Shown here: piece by piece, positions 7,734 to 16,611 of the stretch | How the letters are laid out: the number at the start of each line of letters is the position of its first letter | Position numbering within the stretch: the stretch's first letter is position 1 | Source of the DNA: Variovorax sp. EL159 | GTDB lineage: Bacteria > Pseudomonadota > Gammaproteobacteria > Burkholderiales > Burkholderiaceae_C | Assembly (NCBI RefSeq): GCF_900100965.1 | Contig: NZ_FMUJ01000001.1 | Span: 358,272-422,271, forward strand | Direction of reading: 5' to 3' | Length of the DNA: 64,000 nt | The notes under the pieces: model-generated | Database searches by the model: none | The model's input: only the letters and a program-made list of their open reading frames with translations | Told to the model about the DNA's origin: nothing | Program-made: the position numbers and the translations under genes

Positions 7734-9470
7734 ATGCAAAAAATCCACTGGGCCCCGAAACTGCACGTCGCCGTCGCGGCGGTGCTCGCGCTGGCCGCCG
7801 CCGGCGCGTCGAACGCCGCGTCGCAGGCGCCCGTTGCCGCCGAAAACGGCATGGTCGTGAGCGCGCAGCACCTGGCCTCCCGGGTCGGCGTCGACGTGCT
7901 CAAGCGCGGCGGCAATGCCATCGACGCGGCGGTGGCCGTGGGCTACGCCCTGGCGGTGGTGTACCCGGCAGCGGGCAACCTCGGCGGCGGCGGCTTCATG
8001 ACCGTGCAGCTGGCCGATGGCCGCAAGACCTTCCTCGACTTCCGCGAGAAGGCGCCGCTGGCCGCCACGGCCAACATGTACCTCGACAAGGACGGCAACG
8101 TCATCAAGGGCCTGAGCACCAAGGGCCACCTTGCCGTCGGCGTGCCGGGCAGCGTCTCGGGCATGGAATACGCCCGCGAGAAGTACGGCACGATGAAGCG
8201 CGGCGAACTGCTGGCCCCGTCGATCCAGCTGGCCGAAAAGGGCTTTGCGCTGGAGCAGGGCGACATCGACCTGCTCGGCACCGCCACGGCCGACTTCAAG
8301 GAAGACGCGGCCTCGGCCGCCATCTTCCTGAACAAGGGCGAGCCCTACAAGGTGGGCGACAAGCTGGTCCAGAAAGACTTGGCCAAGACCCTGCGCGAGA
8401 TCAGCGCCAAGGGCACCGACGGCTTCTACAAGGGCTGGGTCGGCAACGCCATCGTGGCGTCGAGCCAGGGCGGCAAGGGTCTGATCACGCAGGCCGACCT
8501 CGACCAGTACAAGACGCGCGAACTCGCGCCGGTGGAGTGCGACTATCGCGGCTACCACGTCGTGTCGGCACCCCCGCCCAGCTCGGGCGGCGTGATCATC
8601 TGCGAGATGCTCAACATCCTGGAGGGCTATCCGCTCAAGGACCTGGGCTACCACTCGGCACAGGCGGTGCACTACCAGATCGAAGCCATGCGCCACGCCT
8701 ACGTGGACCGCAACAGCTACCTGGGCGACCCCGACTTCGTGAAGAATCCGCTCGACCGCCTGCTCGACAAGGGCTACGCCGAGAAGATCCGCGCCGTGAT
8801 CGACCCCAAGAAGGCCGGCGTCTCGAAGGACATCAAGCCCGGCGTTGCGCCACATGAAGGCAGCAACACCACCCACTATTCGATTGCCGACAAGTGGGGC
8901 AACGCGGTCTCGGTGACCTACACGCTGAACGACTGGTTCGGCGCCAAGATCACCGCCGCCAAGACCGGCGTGCTGCTGAACGACGAGATGGACGACTTCA
9001 CCTCGAAGGTCGGCGTGCCCAACCTCTATGGCTTGGTGCAGGGCGAGGCCAACGCCATCGCCCCGGGCAAGCGTCCGCTGAGCTCGATGAGCCCGACCAT
9101 CGTGACCAAGGACGGCAAGCCCGTGATGGTGGTCGGCACGCCGGGCGGCAGCCGCATCATCACCGCCGTCATGCTGACCATGATCAATGCCATCGACTAC
9201 GGCATGAACGTGCAAGAGGCCGTGGACGCGCCGCGCTTCCACCAGCAATGGCTGCCCGACGTGACCAACGTCGAGACCTTCGCGCTGAGCCCCGACACGC
9301 GCAAGATCCTGACCGACATGGGCCACAACCTGGGCGTGCCGCAGCCGGCCAACCACCTCGCGGCGATCATCGTCGGCGCGCCGTCGCTGGGCGGCAAGCC
9401 GGTGGGCAACAACCGCTTCTACGGCGCCAACGACCCCCGCCGCAACACCGGCCTGGCAGCAGGCTACTGA
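7734..9470 (+). CDS. ggt: Gamma-glutamyltransferase (glutathione hydrolase)
   Basis: A 578-residue periplasmic Ntn-hydrolase precursor. Residues 1-28 are a Sec signal peptide ending ASNA. The proenzyme self-cleaves before the threonine of TTHYS, here Thr379, giving large and small subunits. The glycine-rich loop PGGSRI and the GNLGGGGFM segment bind the gamma-glutamyl group. It splits glutathione and other gamma-glutamyl compounds or transfers the glutamyl group to amino acids. AGAGGAG precedes the ATG and a terminator follows at 9490. Length and motifs are normal for the family. Confidence 0.95.
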   Translation: MQKIHWAPKLHVAVAAVLALAAAGASNAASQAPVAAENGMVVSAQHLASRVGVDVLKRGGNAIDAAVAVGYALAVVYPAAGNLGGGGFMTVQLADGRKTFLDFREKAPLAATANMYLDKDGNVIKGLSTKGHLAVGVPGSVSGMEYAREKYGTMKRGELLAPSIQLAEKGFALEQGDIDLLGTATADFKEDAASAAIFLNKGEPYKVGDKLVQKDLAKTLREISAKGTDGFYKGWVGNAIVASSQGGKGLITQADLDQYKTRELAPVECDYRGYHVVSAPPPSSGGVIICEMLNILEGYPLKDLGYHSAQAVHYQIEAMRHAYVDRNSYLGDPDFVKNPLDRLLDKGYAEKIRAVIDPKKAGVSKDIKPGVAPHEGSNTTHYSIADKWGNAVSVTYTLNDWFGAKITAAKTGVLLNDEMDDFTSKVGVPNLYGLVQGEANAIAPGKRPLSSMSPTIVTKDGKPVMVVGTPGGSRIITAVMLTMINAIDYGMNVQEAVDAPRFHQQWLPDVTNVETFALSPDTRKILTDMGHNLGVPQPANHLAAIIVGAPSLGGKPVGNNRFYGANDPRRNTGLAAGY

Positions 9471-9489
9471 ACCTGCGGCAAACTCGAAG

Positions 9490-9523
9490 GCGGTCGTGCC
9501 CCTGTCGGCACGGCCGCTTTTTT
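9490..9523 (+). terminator. Rho-independent terminator after ggt
   Basis: Stem GCGGTCGTGCC / GGCACGGCCGC (eleven pairs with one G-U) with loop CCTGTC, then six T. It sits 20 bases after the ggt stop and just before rsuA, which therefore needs its own promoter or read-through. Confidence 0.85.
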
Positions 9524-9531
9524 CATTTCCC

Positions 9532-10281
9532 ATGCATCTGCAAGACATCCTCTATACCCAGGGCTTCGGCACGCGCCGCGTGTGCGCGGGCCTGGTCCAG
9601 CAGGGCCACGTGACCATCGCGGGCGTCGTGGTGGACGACCCCTTCGAAGACCTCGATCCCGAGGGCCTGCTCTACACCGTCCAGGGCACCGCGTGGGCGT
9701 ACCACGAGAAGGCCTACCTGATGCTGCACAAGCCGGCCGGCACCGAGTGCTCGCAGAAGCCCTCGACCTACCCGAGCATCTACACGCTGCTGCCGTCGCC
9801 GCTGCGCCTGCGCCCGAACAAGGGGGCGGTGCAGGGTGTGCAGGCCATCGGCCGGCTCGACCAGGACACCACCGGCCTGCTGCTGCTGACCGACGACGGC
9901 CAGTTCGTCCACAAGATGGGTTCGCCCAAGCACCACGTGCCCAAGGTCTATGAAGTGACGGCCAAGCACGAGGTCGACGAGGCACAGATCGCCAAGCTGC
10001 TGGCCGGCGTGGTACTCGACGACGACCCGAAGCCGGTGCGCGCGGCCGCCTGCGAATCCGACAGCCCGCTGCATCTGCGGCTCACGCTGACCGAGGGCAA
10101 GTACCACCAGGTCAAGCGCATGCTGGCCGCGGTCGGCAACCGGGTCGAGGGCCTGCACCGTTCGCGCATCGGCGACCTGGCGCTGCCCGAGGACCTGGCG
10201 CCAGGCCAATGGCGCTGGCTGACCGGCGAAGAGGTCGCCGCGCTGCGCGCGCCGGCCAAGCCTTCGAAGCCTTCCAAATAG
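9532..10281 (+). CDS. rsuA: 16S rRNA pseudouridine synthase, RsuA family
   Basis: A 249-residue RsuA-type enzyme: an S4-like N-terminal domain (residues about 1-55) followed by the catalytic domain with GRLDQDTTGLLLLTDDG, where Asp110 is the expected nucleophile. KYHQVKRMLAAVGN and LHRSRIG are the other family motifs. RsuA makes pseudouridine 516 of 16S rRNA on a ribosome assembly intermediate. The start MHLQDIL at 9532 is chosen because upstream in-frame codons lie in the ggt terminator. The C-terminal APAKPSKPSK tail is extra. Other RluB/E/F-type paralogues are possible, but length and motifs favour RsuA. Confidence 0.88.
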   Translation: MHLQDILYTQGFGTRRVCAGLVQQGHVTIAGVVVDDPFEDLDPEGLLYTVQGTAWAYHEKAYLMLHKPAGTECSQKPSTYPSIYTLLPSPLRLRPNKGAVQGVQAIGRLDQDTTGLLLLTDDGQFVHKMGSPKHHVPKVYEVTAKHEVDEAQIAKLLAGVVLDDDPKPVRAAACESDSPLHLRLTLTEGKYHQVKRMLAAVGNRVEGLHRSRIGDLALPEDLAPGQWRWLTGEEVAALRAPAKPSKPSK

Positions 10282-10371
10282 CCACAGAAGGTCACGGAAA
10301 GGCGGCCGCGGCAGTCAGCGAGTCTTCATCTGCGGCCGTTAAGATCGACAGCTCTCTCTCGGAACCTTCCC

Positions 10372-11388
10372 TTGCGACTTCCTGCCCGACCGAATGGCCG
10401 CATCGCGGCCTTCCTGCTCTCCTGCCTGACGGCGCTCGCAACCCTGGCGGCACACACCGCCACCGCCGCGCCGGCCGAGCCGCCTCCGATCTTCGTGCTC
10501 AATTCGCTGGATGCCAGCGTGAGCGTGATCAATCCCGTCGACTGGACGGAAAAGCAGCGCATTGCCACCGGCAAGGAGCCTCACCACATCTACATGACGC
10601 CCGACGAAAAGTCGGTCATCGTGGCCAATTCGGCGGGCGATTCGCTGACCTTCCTGAACCCCCGCACGGCCGAAGTGCAGCGCGTGGTCTACGGCATCAT
10701 CGATCCGTACCAGCTGCAGTTCTCGCGCGACATGAAGTGGTTCGTGACGGCAGGCAACCGCCTGAACCACGTCGACGTCTACCGCTGGGACGGCAAAGAC
10801 CTGAAGCTTGCCAAGCGCATCGCCTCCGGCAAGACGCCCAGCCACATCTGGATCGACAACACCAGCACCATCGCCTACGTGACGATGCAGGACAGCGACG
10901 AGATGATCGCCGTCGACCTGCCCACGCAGACCATCAAGTGGCGCACCTCCACCGGCCCGATGCCGGCCGACATCTTCGGCGTTCACAACGACAAGACCCT
11001 GCTCGTGGGCCTGACCGGCGGAGACGGCGTGCAGGTGTTCGACGTGGCTGGCGCACAGCCCAAGCTGGTCGGCAAGATCCCGACCGGCAAGGGCGCCCAT
11101 GCCTTCCGTTCGGCCGGCGACGGCAAGACAGTGTTCGTGAGCAACCGGGTGGCCAACACCATCAGCCGCATCGACCTGGCGACGCTGAAGGTCGTCGCCA
11201 CCTACGCCGTGCCGGGCGGCCCCGACTGCATGGACGTGTCGGCCGACGGCAAGACGCTGTACGTCACTTCGCGCTGGGCCAAGAAGCTCACGGTGGTCGA
11301 CCTGACCAGCCAGAAGGTGGTGCGCCAGGTCAACGTCGGCCGTTCGCCGCACGGCGTCTGGACCCTGGACCATGGCAAGCGCACGTAA
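10372..11388 (+). CDS. Secreted YVTN-type beta-propeller protein
   Basis: A 338-residue precursor with a signal peptide (residues 1-31, ending ATAA) and about six beta-propeller repeats of the YVTN/cytochrome-cd1-like kind. Each repeat has a variant of ADGKTLYVTSRWAKKLTVVD or DEKSVIVANSAGDSLTFLN. Such propellers are periplasmic or surface binding scaffolds. The likely start is TTG at 10372. The gene overlaps the following polysaccharide deacetylase by 17 bases, so the two are translationally linked and may act on the same wall or capsule material. No catalytic residues can be assigned. Confidence 0.8.
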   Translation: MRLPARPNGRIAAFLLSCLTALATLAAHTATAAPAEPPPIFVLNSLDASVSVINPVDWTEKQRIATGKEPHHIYMTPDEKSVIVANSAGDSLTFLNPRTAEVQRVVYGIIDPYQLQFSRDMKWFVTAGNRLNHVDVYRWDGKDLKLAKRIASGKTPSHIWIDNTSTIAYVTMQDSDEMIAVDLPTQTIKWRTSTGPMPADIFGVHNDKTLLVGLTGGDGVQVFDVAGAQPKLVGKIPTGKGAHAFRSAGDGKTVFVSNRVANTISRIDLATLKVVATYAVPGGPDCMDVSADGKTLYVTSRWAKKLTVVDLTSQKVVRQVNVGRSPHGVWTLDHGKRT

Positions 11389-12181
11389 ACGCTTCGGCGC
11401 GGCGCTTTCGTTCCTGCTGGCCGGAACCATGGTGCCCGGCGCCTGGGCGGCGCAGGGCGCTTCTTGCGAAAAGCCCGTCTACCTGACCTTCGACACCGGC
11501 CACATGGGCATCGCCCCTCTGGTGGCCGACGTGCTCAAGCGGCAGGACGTTCGCGTCACTTTCTTCGCCGCCGCCGAGCGCACCCAGACCGATGGCAACA
11601 GCCTCGACGACCACTGGGCGCCGTGGTGGAAGGCGAGGGCGGCCGAAGGCAACGAATTCGGCTCGCACACCTACGACCACGCGTACTGGCGCGGCGACGT
11701 CAAGGGCTCGCCGCCCAGCTTCCGGATCAGGCCGTCGGCCGGCCCGCAGGACGGCAAGGAGTCGACCTGGACCGCGGCCGAGTACTGCGCCAACATCCGC
11801 AAGTCGTCCGACCGGCTGGAGGCCATCACCGGCAAGAAGCCGCTGCCGCTGTACCGTGCACCGGGCGGCAAGACCTCGCCCCAGTTGCTCGCTGCTGCCA
11901 AGGCCTGCGGCTATGAATACGTGGGCTGGGCGCCCGCAGGCTTTCTCGGCGACGAGTTGCCGAGCGAGAAGTTCAGCAACGCGAAGCTGCTCACGCAGGC
12001 GCTCGACACGATCCGCCCCGGCGACATCCTGCTCGCGCACCTGGGCATCTGGTCGCGCAAGGACCCGTGGGCGCCGGCCAACCTGGAGCCGCTGATCGTC
12101 GGCCTGAAGGCCAAGGGCTTCTGTTTTCAAACGCTGCGCCAGCACCCGGATTTCCGCGCCTGGATCGCATCCCACCCCTGA
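11372..12181 (+). CDS. Polysaccharide deacetylase (NodB-like) with altered motif 1
   Basis: A 269-residue exported protein (signal peptide residues 1-27, cleavage near AWA-AQG) with the NodB/CE4 fold. Motif 1 reads TFDTG at residues 39-43, where most members have TFDDG. The first Asp (D41, catalytic base) is kept, but the second, metal-binding Asp is Thr42. Motif 2 is HTYDH (99-103), motif 3 RAPGG and motif 4 DILLAHLG, all intact. Family enzymes remove acetyl groups from chitin, peptidoglycan or exopolysaccharide using a divalent metal. The loss of one ligand may change metal use or activity. It overlaps the beta-propeller gene upstream. Confidence 0.85.
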   Translation: MASARKRFGAALSFLLAGTMVPGAWAAQGASCEKPVYLTFDTGHMGIAPLVADVLKRQDVRVTFFAAAERTQTDGNSLDDHWAPWWKARAAEGNEFGSHTYDHAYWRGDVKGSPPSFRIRPSAGPQDGKESTWTAAEYCANIRKSSDRLEAITGKKPLPLYRAPGGKTSPQLLAAAKACGYEYVGWAPAGFLGDELPSEKFSNAKLLTQALDTIRPGDILLAHLGIWSRKDPWAPANLEPLIVGLKAKGFCFQTLRQHPDFRAWIASHP

Positions 12182-12190
12182 GTTCGCGCC

Positions 12191-13165
12191 GTGATCGATT
12201 GGCTGACTGACGTTTTTTCCGCGCTGCAAGGCTGGTTCTTCGAGACGGCCGTGCAGCCGCTGGTCTATGCCATCGGCCTGGGCGGCTGGACCGAAGACGC
12301 CTTCGACGCCACCGGCTGGCTGCTGGTCGGCCTCATCCAGATCCTGGTGCTGATCGCGATCATCGGCCCGCTGCAGCGCTGGCGCTCGGTGGAACCGGTG
12401 GTCGACCGCCACGCCATTCGCATCGACGTGTTGTACACGCTGATCCATCGGCTCGGCCTGTTCCGGCTGGCGATCTTCTTCACGCTGCAGCCTTTCTTCG
12501 ACGACGCCATGGGCAGCCTGCGCACGGCCGGCTGGGGCACGTTCCACCTCGACGAGGTCTGGCCCGGCGTGACCGACGTGCCGTGGATTGCTTTCGCCAT
12601 CTACCTCGTGGTGCTCGATTTCGTCGGCTACTGGATCCATCGCGGCCAGCACCAGTTCAACTGGTGGTGGAGCCTGCATTCGCTGCATCATTCGCAGCGC
12701 CAAATGACGATGTGGAGCGACGACCGCAACCACCTGCTCGACGACATCATTCACGACACGCTCATCGTGATCGTGGCGCAACTGATCGGCGTGGCACCGG
12801 GGCAGTTCATTGCTTTCGTCGCCTTCACGCAGCTCAGCGAAAGCCTGCAGCACGCCAACCTGCGCGTGAGCTTCGGTGCCATCGGCGAGCGGCTGTGGAT
12901 CAGCCCACGTTTCCACCGGCTGCACCACAGCATCGGGCTGGGCCACGAATCGAACGGCAAGAGCACGCTCGGCGGCCACAACTTCGGCGTGCTGCTGCCG
13001 TGGTGGGACATGATGTTCGGCACCGCCAACTTCGAGGCGCGCTACGACCCGACCGGCATCCGCGACCAGGTCGAGCCCGACGCCAACGGGCGCGTGCGCG
13101 ACTACGGCCGCGGCTTCTGGGCGCAGCAATGGCTGGGCCTGAAGCGAATGGTCGGGCGCGCTTGA
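12191..13165 (+). CDS. Sterol desaturase/fatty acid hydroxylase family protein
   Basis: A 324-residue membrane protein with the eight-histidine di-iron motifs of the fatty acid hydroxylase superfamily: HRGQH, HSLHH and HRLHH, plus GHNFG near the end. Four or so hydrophobic helices place the iron site at the cytoplasmic face. The family hydroxylates or desaturates lipids, sterols or carotenoids with O2; the substrate here is unknown. The start is GTG at 12191, nine bases after the deacetylase stop, so it may be read in one transcript with the two envelope genes before it. Function in membrane lipid change is inference. Confidence 0.85.
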   Translation: MIDWLTDVFSALQGWFFETAVQPLVYAIGLGGWTEDAFDATGWLLVGLIQILVLIAIIGPLQRWRSVEPVVDRHAIRIDVLYTLIHRLGLFRLAIFFTLQPFFDDAMGSLRTAGWGTFHLDEVWPGVTDVPWIAFAIYLVVLDFVGYWIHRGQHQFNWWWSLHSLHHSQRQMTMWSDDRNHLLDDIIHDTLIVIVAQLIGVAPGQFIAFVAFTQLSESLQHANLRVSFGAIGERLWISPRFHRLHHSIGLGHESNGKSTLGGHNFGVLLPWWDMMFGTANFEARYDPTGIRDQVEPDANGRVRDYGRGFWAQQWLGLKRMVGRA

Positions 13166-13215
13166 GGGCCACAAGCCCCTGAAATCCCGGTCCGAGGCGT
13201 TATCCTCGCACCCTC

Positions 13216-14106
13216 ATGCGCCTGCTCCTCGACTCCTTCTGGCGCGCGGTCGCCTACTGCATGCTGCCGCGCGTGATCGTGCTGTCGCTGCTGCCGCTGG
13301 GCCTGATGATCCTGCTGGCCTCGGTGCTCGGGTACTTCTATTGGGACGCGGCCGTGGTCTGGACGCGCGGCGCGCTCGATGCCTGGCCGCTGCTGGCCAG
13401 CTTCTGGTCGTGGATCGGCCGGCTTTTCTCGAGTGACATCAAAGCCATGCTGGCCCCGCTGGTCGTGGTGTTCGCCGCCACGCCGCTGGTGGTGCTGCTC
13501 TCGCTGCTGATCGTTGCCGGCTTCATGGCGCCGGCGCTCACCAAGCTGGTGGCCGAGCGGCGCTTTCCGTCGCTCGAACAGAAGAGGGGCGCTTCTTTCT
13601 TCGGCAGCGTGGCCCGTTCGCTTGGCGTCACCATCCTGGCGCTGATCGCCCTCGTGGTCTCGATGCCGCTCTGGCTCATTCCGCCGCTGGTGCTGATCCT
13701 GCCGCCGCTGATCTGGGGCTGGCTCACCTACCGCGTGATGAGTTTCGACGCGCTGGCCGAGCATGCCAGCCCCGAAGAGCGCGTCGCGCTGCTGCGCGCG
13801 CACCGGCTGCCGCTGCTGTGCATCGGCGTGCTGTGCGGCTACCTGGGCGCTGCGCCCAGCATCGTCTGGGCCTCGGGCCTGTTGTTTGCCGCCGCTTTCT
13901 TCGTGCTGATCCCGATCGCCATCTGGATCTACACACTGGTCTTTGCCTTTTCGGCGCTCTGGTTTGCCCACTACTGCCTCGACGCGCTCGGGCAATTGCG
14001 CGCCCAGCGCGCGGCGGCCGAGGCTTCGGCCGCCGGCAGCGGCACCGAGGCCATCGAGACCTCGGAAGCCAACAAGGCCGCTCTTTCTCAATGGGGTTCA
14101 CCATGA
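13216..14106 (+). CDS. EI24 domain membrane protein (CysZ-like fold)
   Basis: A 296-residue integral membrane protein with four to six long hydrophobic helices and a hydrophilic Ala/Glu/Ser-rich C-terminus. It belongs to the EI24/CysZ-like superfamily (PF07264), judged from the helix layout and the segment LTKLVAERRFPSLEQKRG after the second helix pair. CysZ imports sulfate, but many betaproteobacterial members are of unknown function. It is translationally coupled by ATGA to the molybdopterin-binding protein gene that follows. Confidence 0.75.
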   Translation: MRLLLDSFWRAVAYCMLPRVIVLSLLPLGLMILLASVLGYFYWDAAVVWTRGALDAWPLLASFWSWIGRLFSSDIKAMLAPLVVVFAATPLVVLLSLLIVAGFMAPALTKLVAERRFPSLEQKRGASFFGSVARSLGVTILALIALVVSMPLWLIPPLVLILPPLIWGWLTYRVMSFDALAEHASPEERVALLRAHRLPLLCIGVLCGYLGAAPSIVWASGLLFAAAFFVLIPIAIWIYTLVFAFSALWFAHYCLDALGQLRAQRAAAEASAAGSGTEAIETSEANKAALSQWGSP

Positions 14107-14903
14107 CACGCGCATTCGGTCTCATCGTCGTCGGCGACGAGATCCTCTCCGGCAAGCGGGCCGACAAGCACATGACCAAGGTCATCGAGCTGCTCGCCGC
14201 GCGCGGCCTGCAACTCAGCTGGGCCGAGTACGTCGGCGACGAGCCCGCGCGCATCACCGCCGCACTCGAGCGCGCCTTTGCTTCCGGCGACATCGTCTTC
14301 TCGACCGGCGGCATCGGCGCCACGCCCGACGACCACACCCGCCAATGCGCCGCCAAGGCGCTGCGCCTGCCGCTGGCGTTGCATCCCGAGGCCGAACTGC
14401 TGATCCGCGAGCGCATGCAGGACACGGCGCGCGAGCAGGGTGTGCCCTACGAGCCCGACCGGGCCGACAACATCCACCGGCTCAACATGGGCGTGTTTCC
14501 GCAGGGCGCCGCGCTCATCTACAACCCGTACAACAAAATCCCGGGTTTCAGCGTCGGGCATGTGCATTTCGTGCCCGGCTTCCCGGTCATGGCCTGGCCG
14601 ATGATCGAATCGGTGCTCGACAGCCGTTATGCCGAGCTGTTCACCCGCAACGGCGTCGCCGAGAAGTCCGTGATCGTTTTCGGTGCCATGGAGGCCACGC
14701 TCACCCCGTTGATGCAGTCCATCGAAGACACGCACGCCGGCATCAAGGTGTTCAGCCTGCCCAGCGTCGATCACGCTGAATACGGCCGCCACATCGAGCT
14801 GGGCGTCAAGGGCGACCCGGGCCGGCTCGATGCCGCCTATGCCCAGCTCATCGAAGGGCTGCACACCTTTGATGCCAAGCTTGGCCCCGAGTTGGTGCGT
14901 TAA
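14103..14903 (+). CDS. Competence/damage-inducible CinA-type, molybdopterin-binding domain protein
   Basis: A 266-residue protein with the MoCF-biosynthesis fold seen in the N-terminal half of CinA: LIVVGDEILSGKRADKH at residues 6-22, FSTGGIGATPDDHTRQ and the KIPGFSVGHVHFVPGFP loop. It lacks the C-terminal NMN-amidase (PncC) domain. Its biochemical role in short betaproteobacterial versions is not established. The start at 14103 overlaps the EI24 stop (ATGA); an in-frame ATG at 14091 is also possible. Confidence 0.82.
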   Translation: MTRAFGLIVVGDEILSGKRADKHMTKVIELLAARGLQLSWAEYVGDEPARITAALERAFASGDIVFSTGGIGATPDDHTRQCAAKALRLPLALHPEAELLIRERMQDTAREQGVPYEPDRADNIHRLNMGVFPQGAALIYNPYNKIPGFSVGHVHFVPGFPVMAWPMIESVLDSRYAELFTRNGVAEKSVIVFGAMEATLTPLMQSIEDTHAGIKVFSLPSVDHAEYGRHIELGVKGDPGRLDAAYAQLIEGLHTFDAKLGPELVR

Positions 14904-14910
14904 TGTTGAT

Positions 14911-14927
14911 TGCACCAATTTGGTGAA
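14911..14927. promoter_or_regulatory. NtrC binding site upstream of glnA
   Basis: TGCACCAATTTGGTGAA matches the NtrC enhancer consensus TGCACC-N5-GGTGCA at all but one position. It lies 60 bases upstream of a sigma-54 promoter, a normal enhancer distance, and only eight bases after the stop of the preceding gene. Confidence 0.85.
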
Positions 14928-14986
14928 ATTTCGCCTCCATTTGGCGTATGCAGTGGTCACCAAAGCCTCTCGGGGTGAGGTGACAA

Positions 14987-15002
14987 TGGCACAGAAACTG
15001 CA
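14987..15002 (+). promoter_or_regulatory. Sigma-54 (RpoN) promoter of glnA
   Basis: TGGCACAGAAACTGCA matches the -24/-12 consensus TGGCAC-N5-TTGCA with one mismatch and correct GG-to-GC spacing. Transcription should start near 15013, giving a leader of about 35 bases before the glnA ATG. With the NtrC site it predicts induction under nitrogen limitation by the NtrBC pair encoded downstream. Confidence 0.85.
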
Positions 15003-15049
15003 TCCCTCGTCCCTGTATTCCTAACCACCATCCAACTCAGGAGAAACTG

Positions 15050-16465
15050 ATGGCAAAGACCGTCGCCGATGTACTCAAGCTCGTCAAGGAAAACGAGGTC
15101 AAGTTCGTCGACTTCCGCTTCACCGACACCCGCGGCAAAGAGCAGCACGTGACCGTGCCTGTGTCGCACTTCGATGAAGACAAATTCACCTCGGGCCACG
15201 CGTTCGACGGCTCGTCCATCGCTGGTTGGAAGGGAATCGAAGCCTCGGACATGCAGCTCATGCCCGACCCGAACACCGCCAACATCGACCCGTTCTTCGA
15301 AGAAACGACGCTGATCCTGACCTGCGACGTGATCGACCCGGCAGACGGCAAGGCCTACGAGCGCGACCCGCGTTCGCTCGCCAAGCGCGCCGAGGCCTAC
15401 ATGAAGGCTTCGGGCCTGGGCGATACCGCTTTCTTCGGTCCGGAACCCGAGTTCTTCGTGTTCGACGGCGTCCGCTGGAAGAACGACATGTCGGGCTGCT
15501 TCGTGAAGATCGAATCCGAAGAAGCCTCGTGGAACACCGACAAGGAGTTCGAGCACGGCAACACCGGCCACCGTCCCGCGGTCAAGGGCGGCTACTTCCC
15601 GGTTCCCCCGGTCGACAGCTTCCAGGACATGCGCTCGGAAATGTGCCTGGTGCTCGAATCGCTCGGCATCCCGGTCGAAGTGCATCACCATGAAGTGGCC
15701 AACGCCGGCCAGATGGAACTCGGCACCAAGTTCAGCACGCTGGTCCAGCGCGCCGACTGGGTCCAGCTGCAGAAGTACGTGATCCACAACGTGGCCCACG
15801 CCTACGGCAAGACCGCCACCTTCATGCCCAAGCCCATCGTCGGCGACAACGGCTCCGGCATGCACGTGCACCAGTCGGTCTGGAAGGACGGCAAGAACCT
15901 GTTCGCAGGCGACGGCTATGCAGGCCTCTCGGACTTCGCGCTGCACTACATCGGCGGCATCATCAAGCACGCCCGTGCCCTGAACGCCATCACGAACCCC
16001 GGCACCAACAGCTACAAGCGCCTGGTGCCCGGCTTCGAAGCCCCGGTGAAGCTGGCCTACTCTGCCAAGAACCGCTCGGCCTCGATCCGCATCCCGTTCG
16101 TGGCCAACCCGAAGGGCCGTCGCGTCGAAGCGCGCTTCCCCGATCCGCTGATGAACCCGTACCTCGGTTTCGCCGCGCTGCTGATGGCCGGCCTCGACGG
16201 CGTGGAAAACAAGATCCATCCGGGCGAAGCCGCCAGCAAGGACCTGTACCACCTGCCGCCGGAAGAAGACGCGCTGATCCCGACCGTGTGCCACAGCCTC
16301 GACCAAGCGCTCGAATACCTGGACAAGGACCGTGCGTTCCTGACCAAGGGCGGCGTGTTCACCGACGCGTACATCGACGCGTACATCGAACTGAAGATGC
16401 AGGAAGTCACGCGCTTCCGCATGGCGACCCATCCGGTCGAGTTCGACATGTACTACTCGCTGTAA
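15050..16465 (+). CDS. glnA: Glutamine synthetase, type I
   Basis: A 471-residue type I-beta glutamine synthetase. Motifs include the latch region [21 protein letters not shown] (metal site), [10 protein letters not shown] (ATP site), and [10 protein letters not shown] with Tyr400 as the adenylylation site used by GlnE. It forms the cytoplasmic dodecamer that makes glutamine from glutamate, ammonia and ATP. GGAGAAACTG gives a good ribosome site. Expression is predicted from the sigma-54/NtrC promoter just upstream, and the transcript should end at 16507-16532, apart from ntrBC. Confidence 0.98.
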   Translation: MAKTVADVLKLVKENEVKFVDFRFTDTRGKEQHVTVPVSHFDEDKFTSGHAFDGSSIAGWKGIEASDMQLMPDPNTANIDPFFEETTLILTCDVIDPADGKAYERDPRSLAKRAEAYMKASGLGDTAFFGPEPEFFVFDGVRWKNDMSGCFVKIESEEASWNTDKEFEHGNTGHRPAVKGGYFPVPPVDSFQDMRSEMCLVLESLGIPVEVHHHEVANAGQMELGTKFSTLVQRADWVQLQKYVIHNVAHAYGKTATFMPKPIVGDNGSGMHVHQSVWKDGKNLFAGDGYAGLSDFALHYIGGIIKHARALNAITNPGTNSYKRLVPGFEAPVKLAYSAKNRSASIRIPFVANPKGRRVEARFPDPLMNPYLGFAALLMAGLDGVENKIHPGEAASKDLYHLPPEEDALIPTVCHSLDQALEYLDKDRAFLTKGGVFTDAYIDAYIELKMQEVTRFRMATHPVEFDMYYSL

Positions 16466-16506
16466 GTGGTTCGCCCCCAGGCTGTGTGTAAGCCTGATGG
16501 GTTATG

Positions 16507-16532
16507 AAAGGACGGCTTCGGCCGTCCTTTTT
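16507..16532 (+). terminator. Rho-independent terminator after glnA
   Basis: Stem AAAGGACGGC / GCCGTCCTTT around a TTCG tetraloop, followed by T residues. It is strong enough that ntrBC are probably read mostly from a separate promoter. Confidence 0.9.
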
Positions 16533-16611
16533 CCTTGGCCTGGAACATCTGGTCACCAGTGGCGTCGAATTGCATGAAAATGCGCCTTTGTCGCGCCATC
16601 CACCGATACAC

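Noticed and set aside
7629..9548. A 639-codon minus-strand frame opposite ggt
   Set aside because: It mirrors the ggt codon pattern; Val/Gly/Ala/His-rich with no motif, while ggt has a full signature.
11330..13174. A 614-codon minus-strand frame opposite the deacetylase and hydroxylase genes
   Set aside because: Shadow of plus-strand coding; low complexity and no domain.
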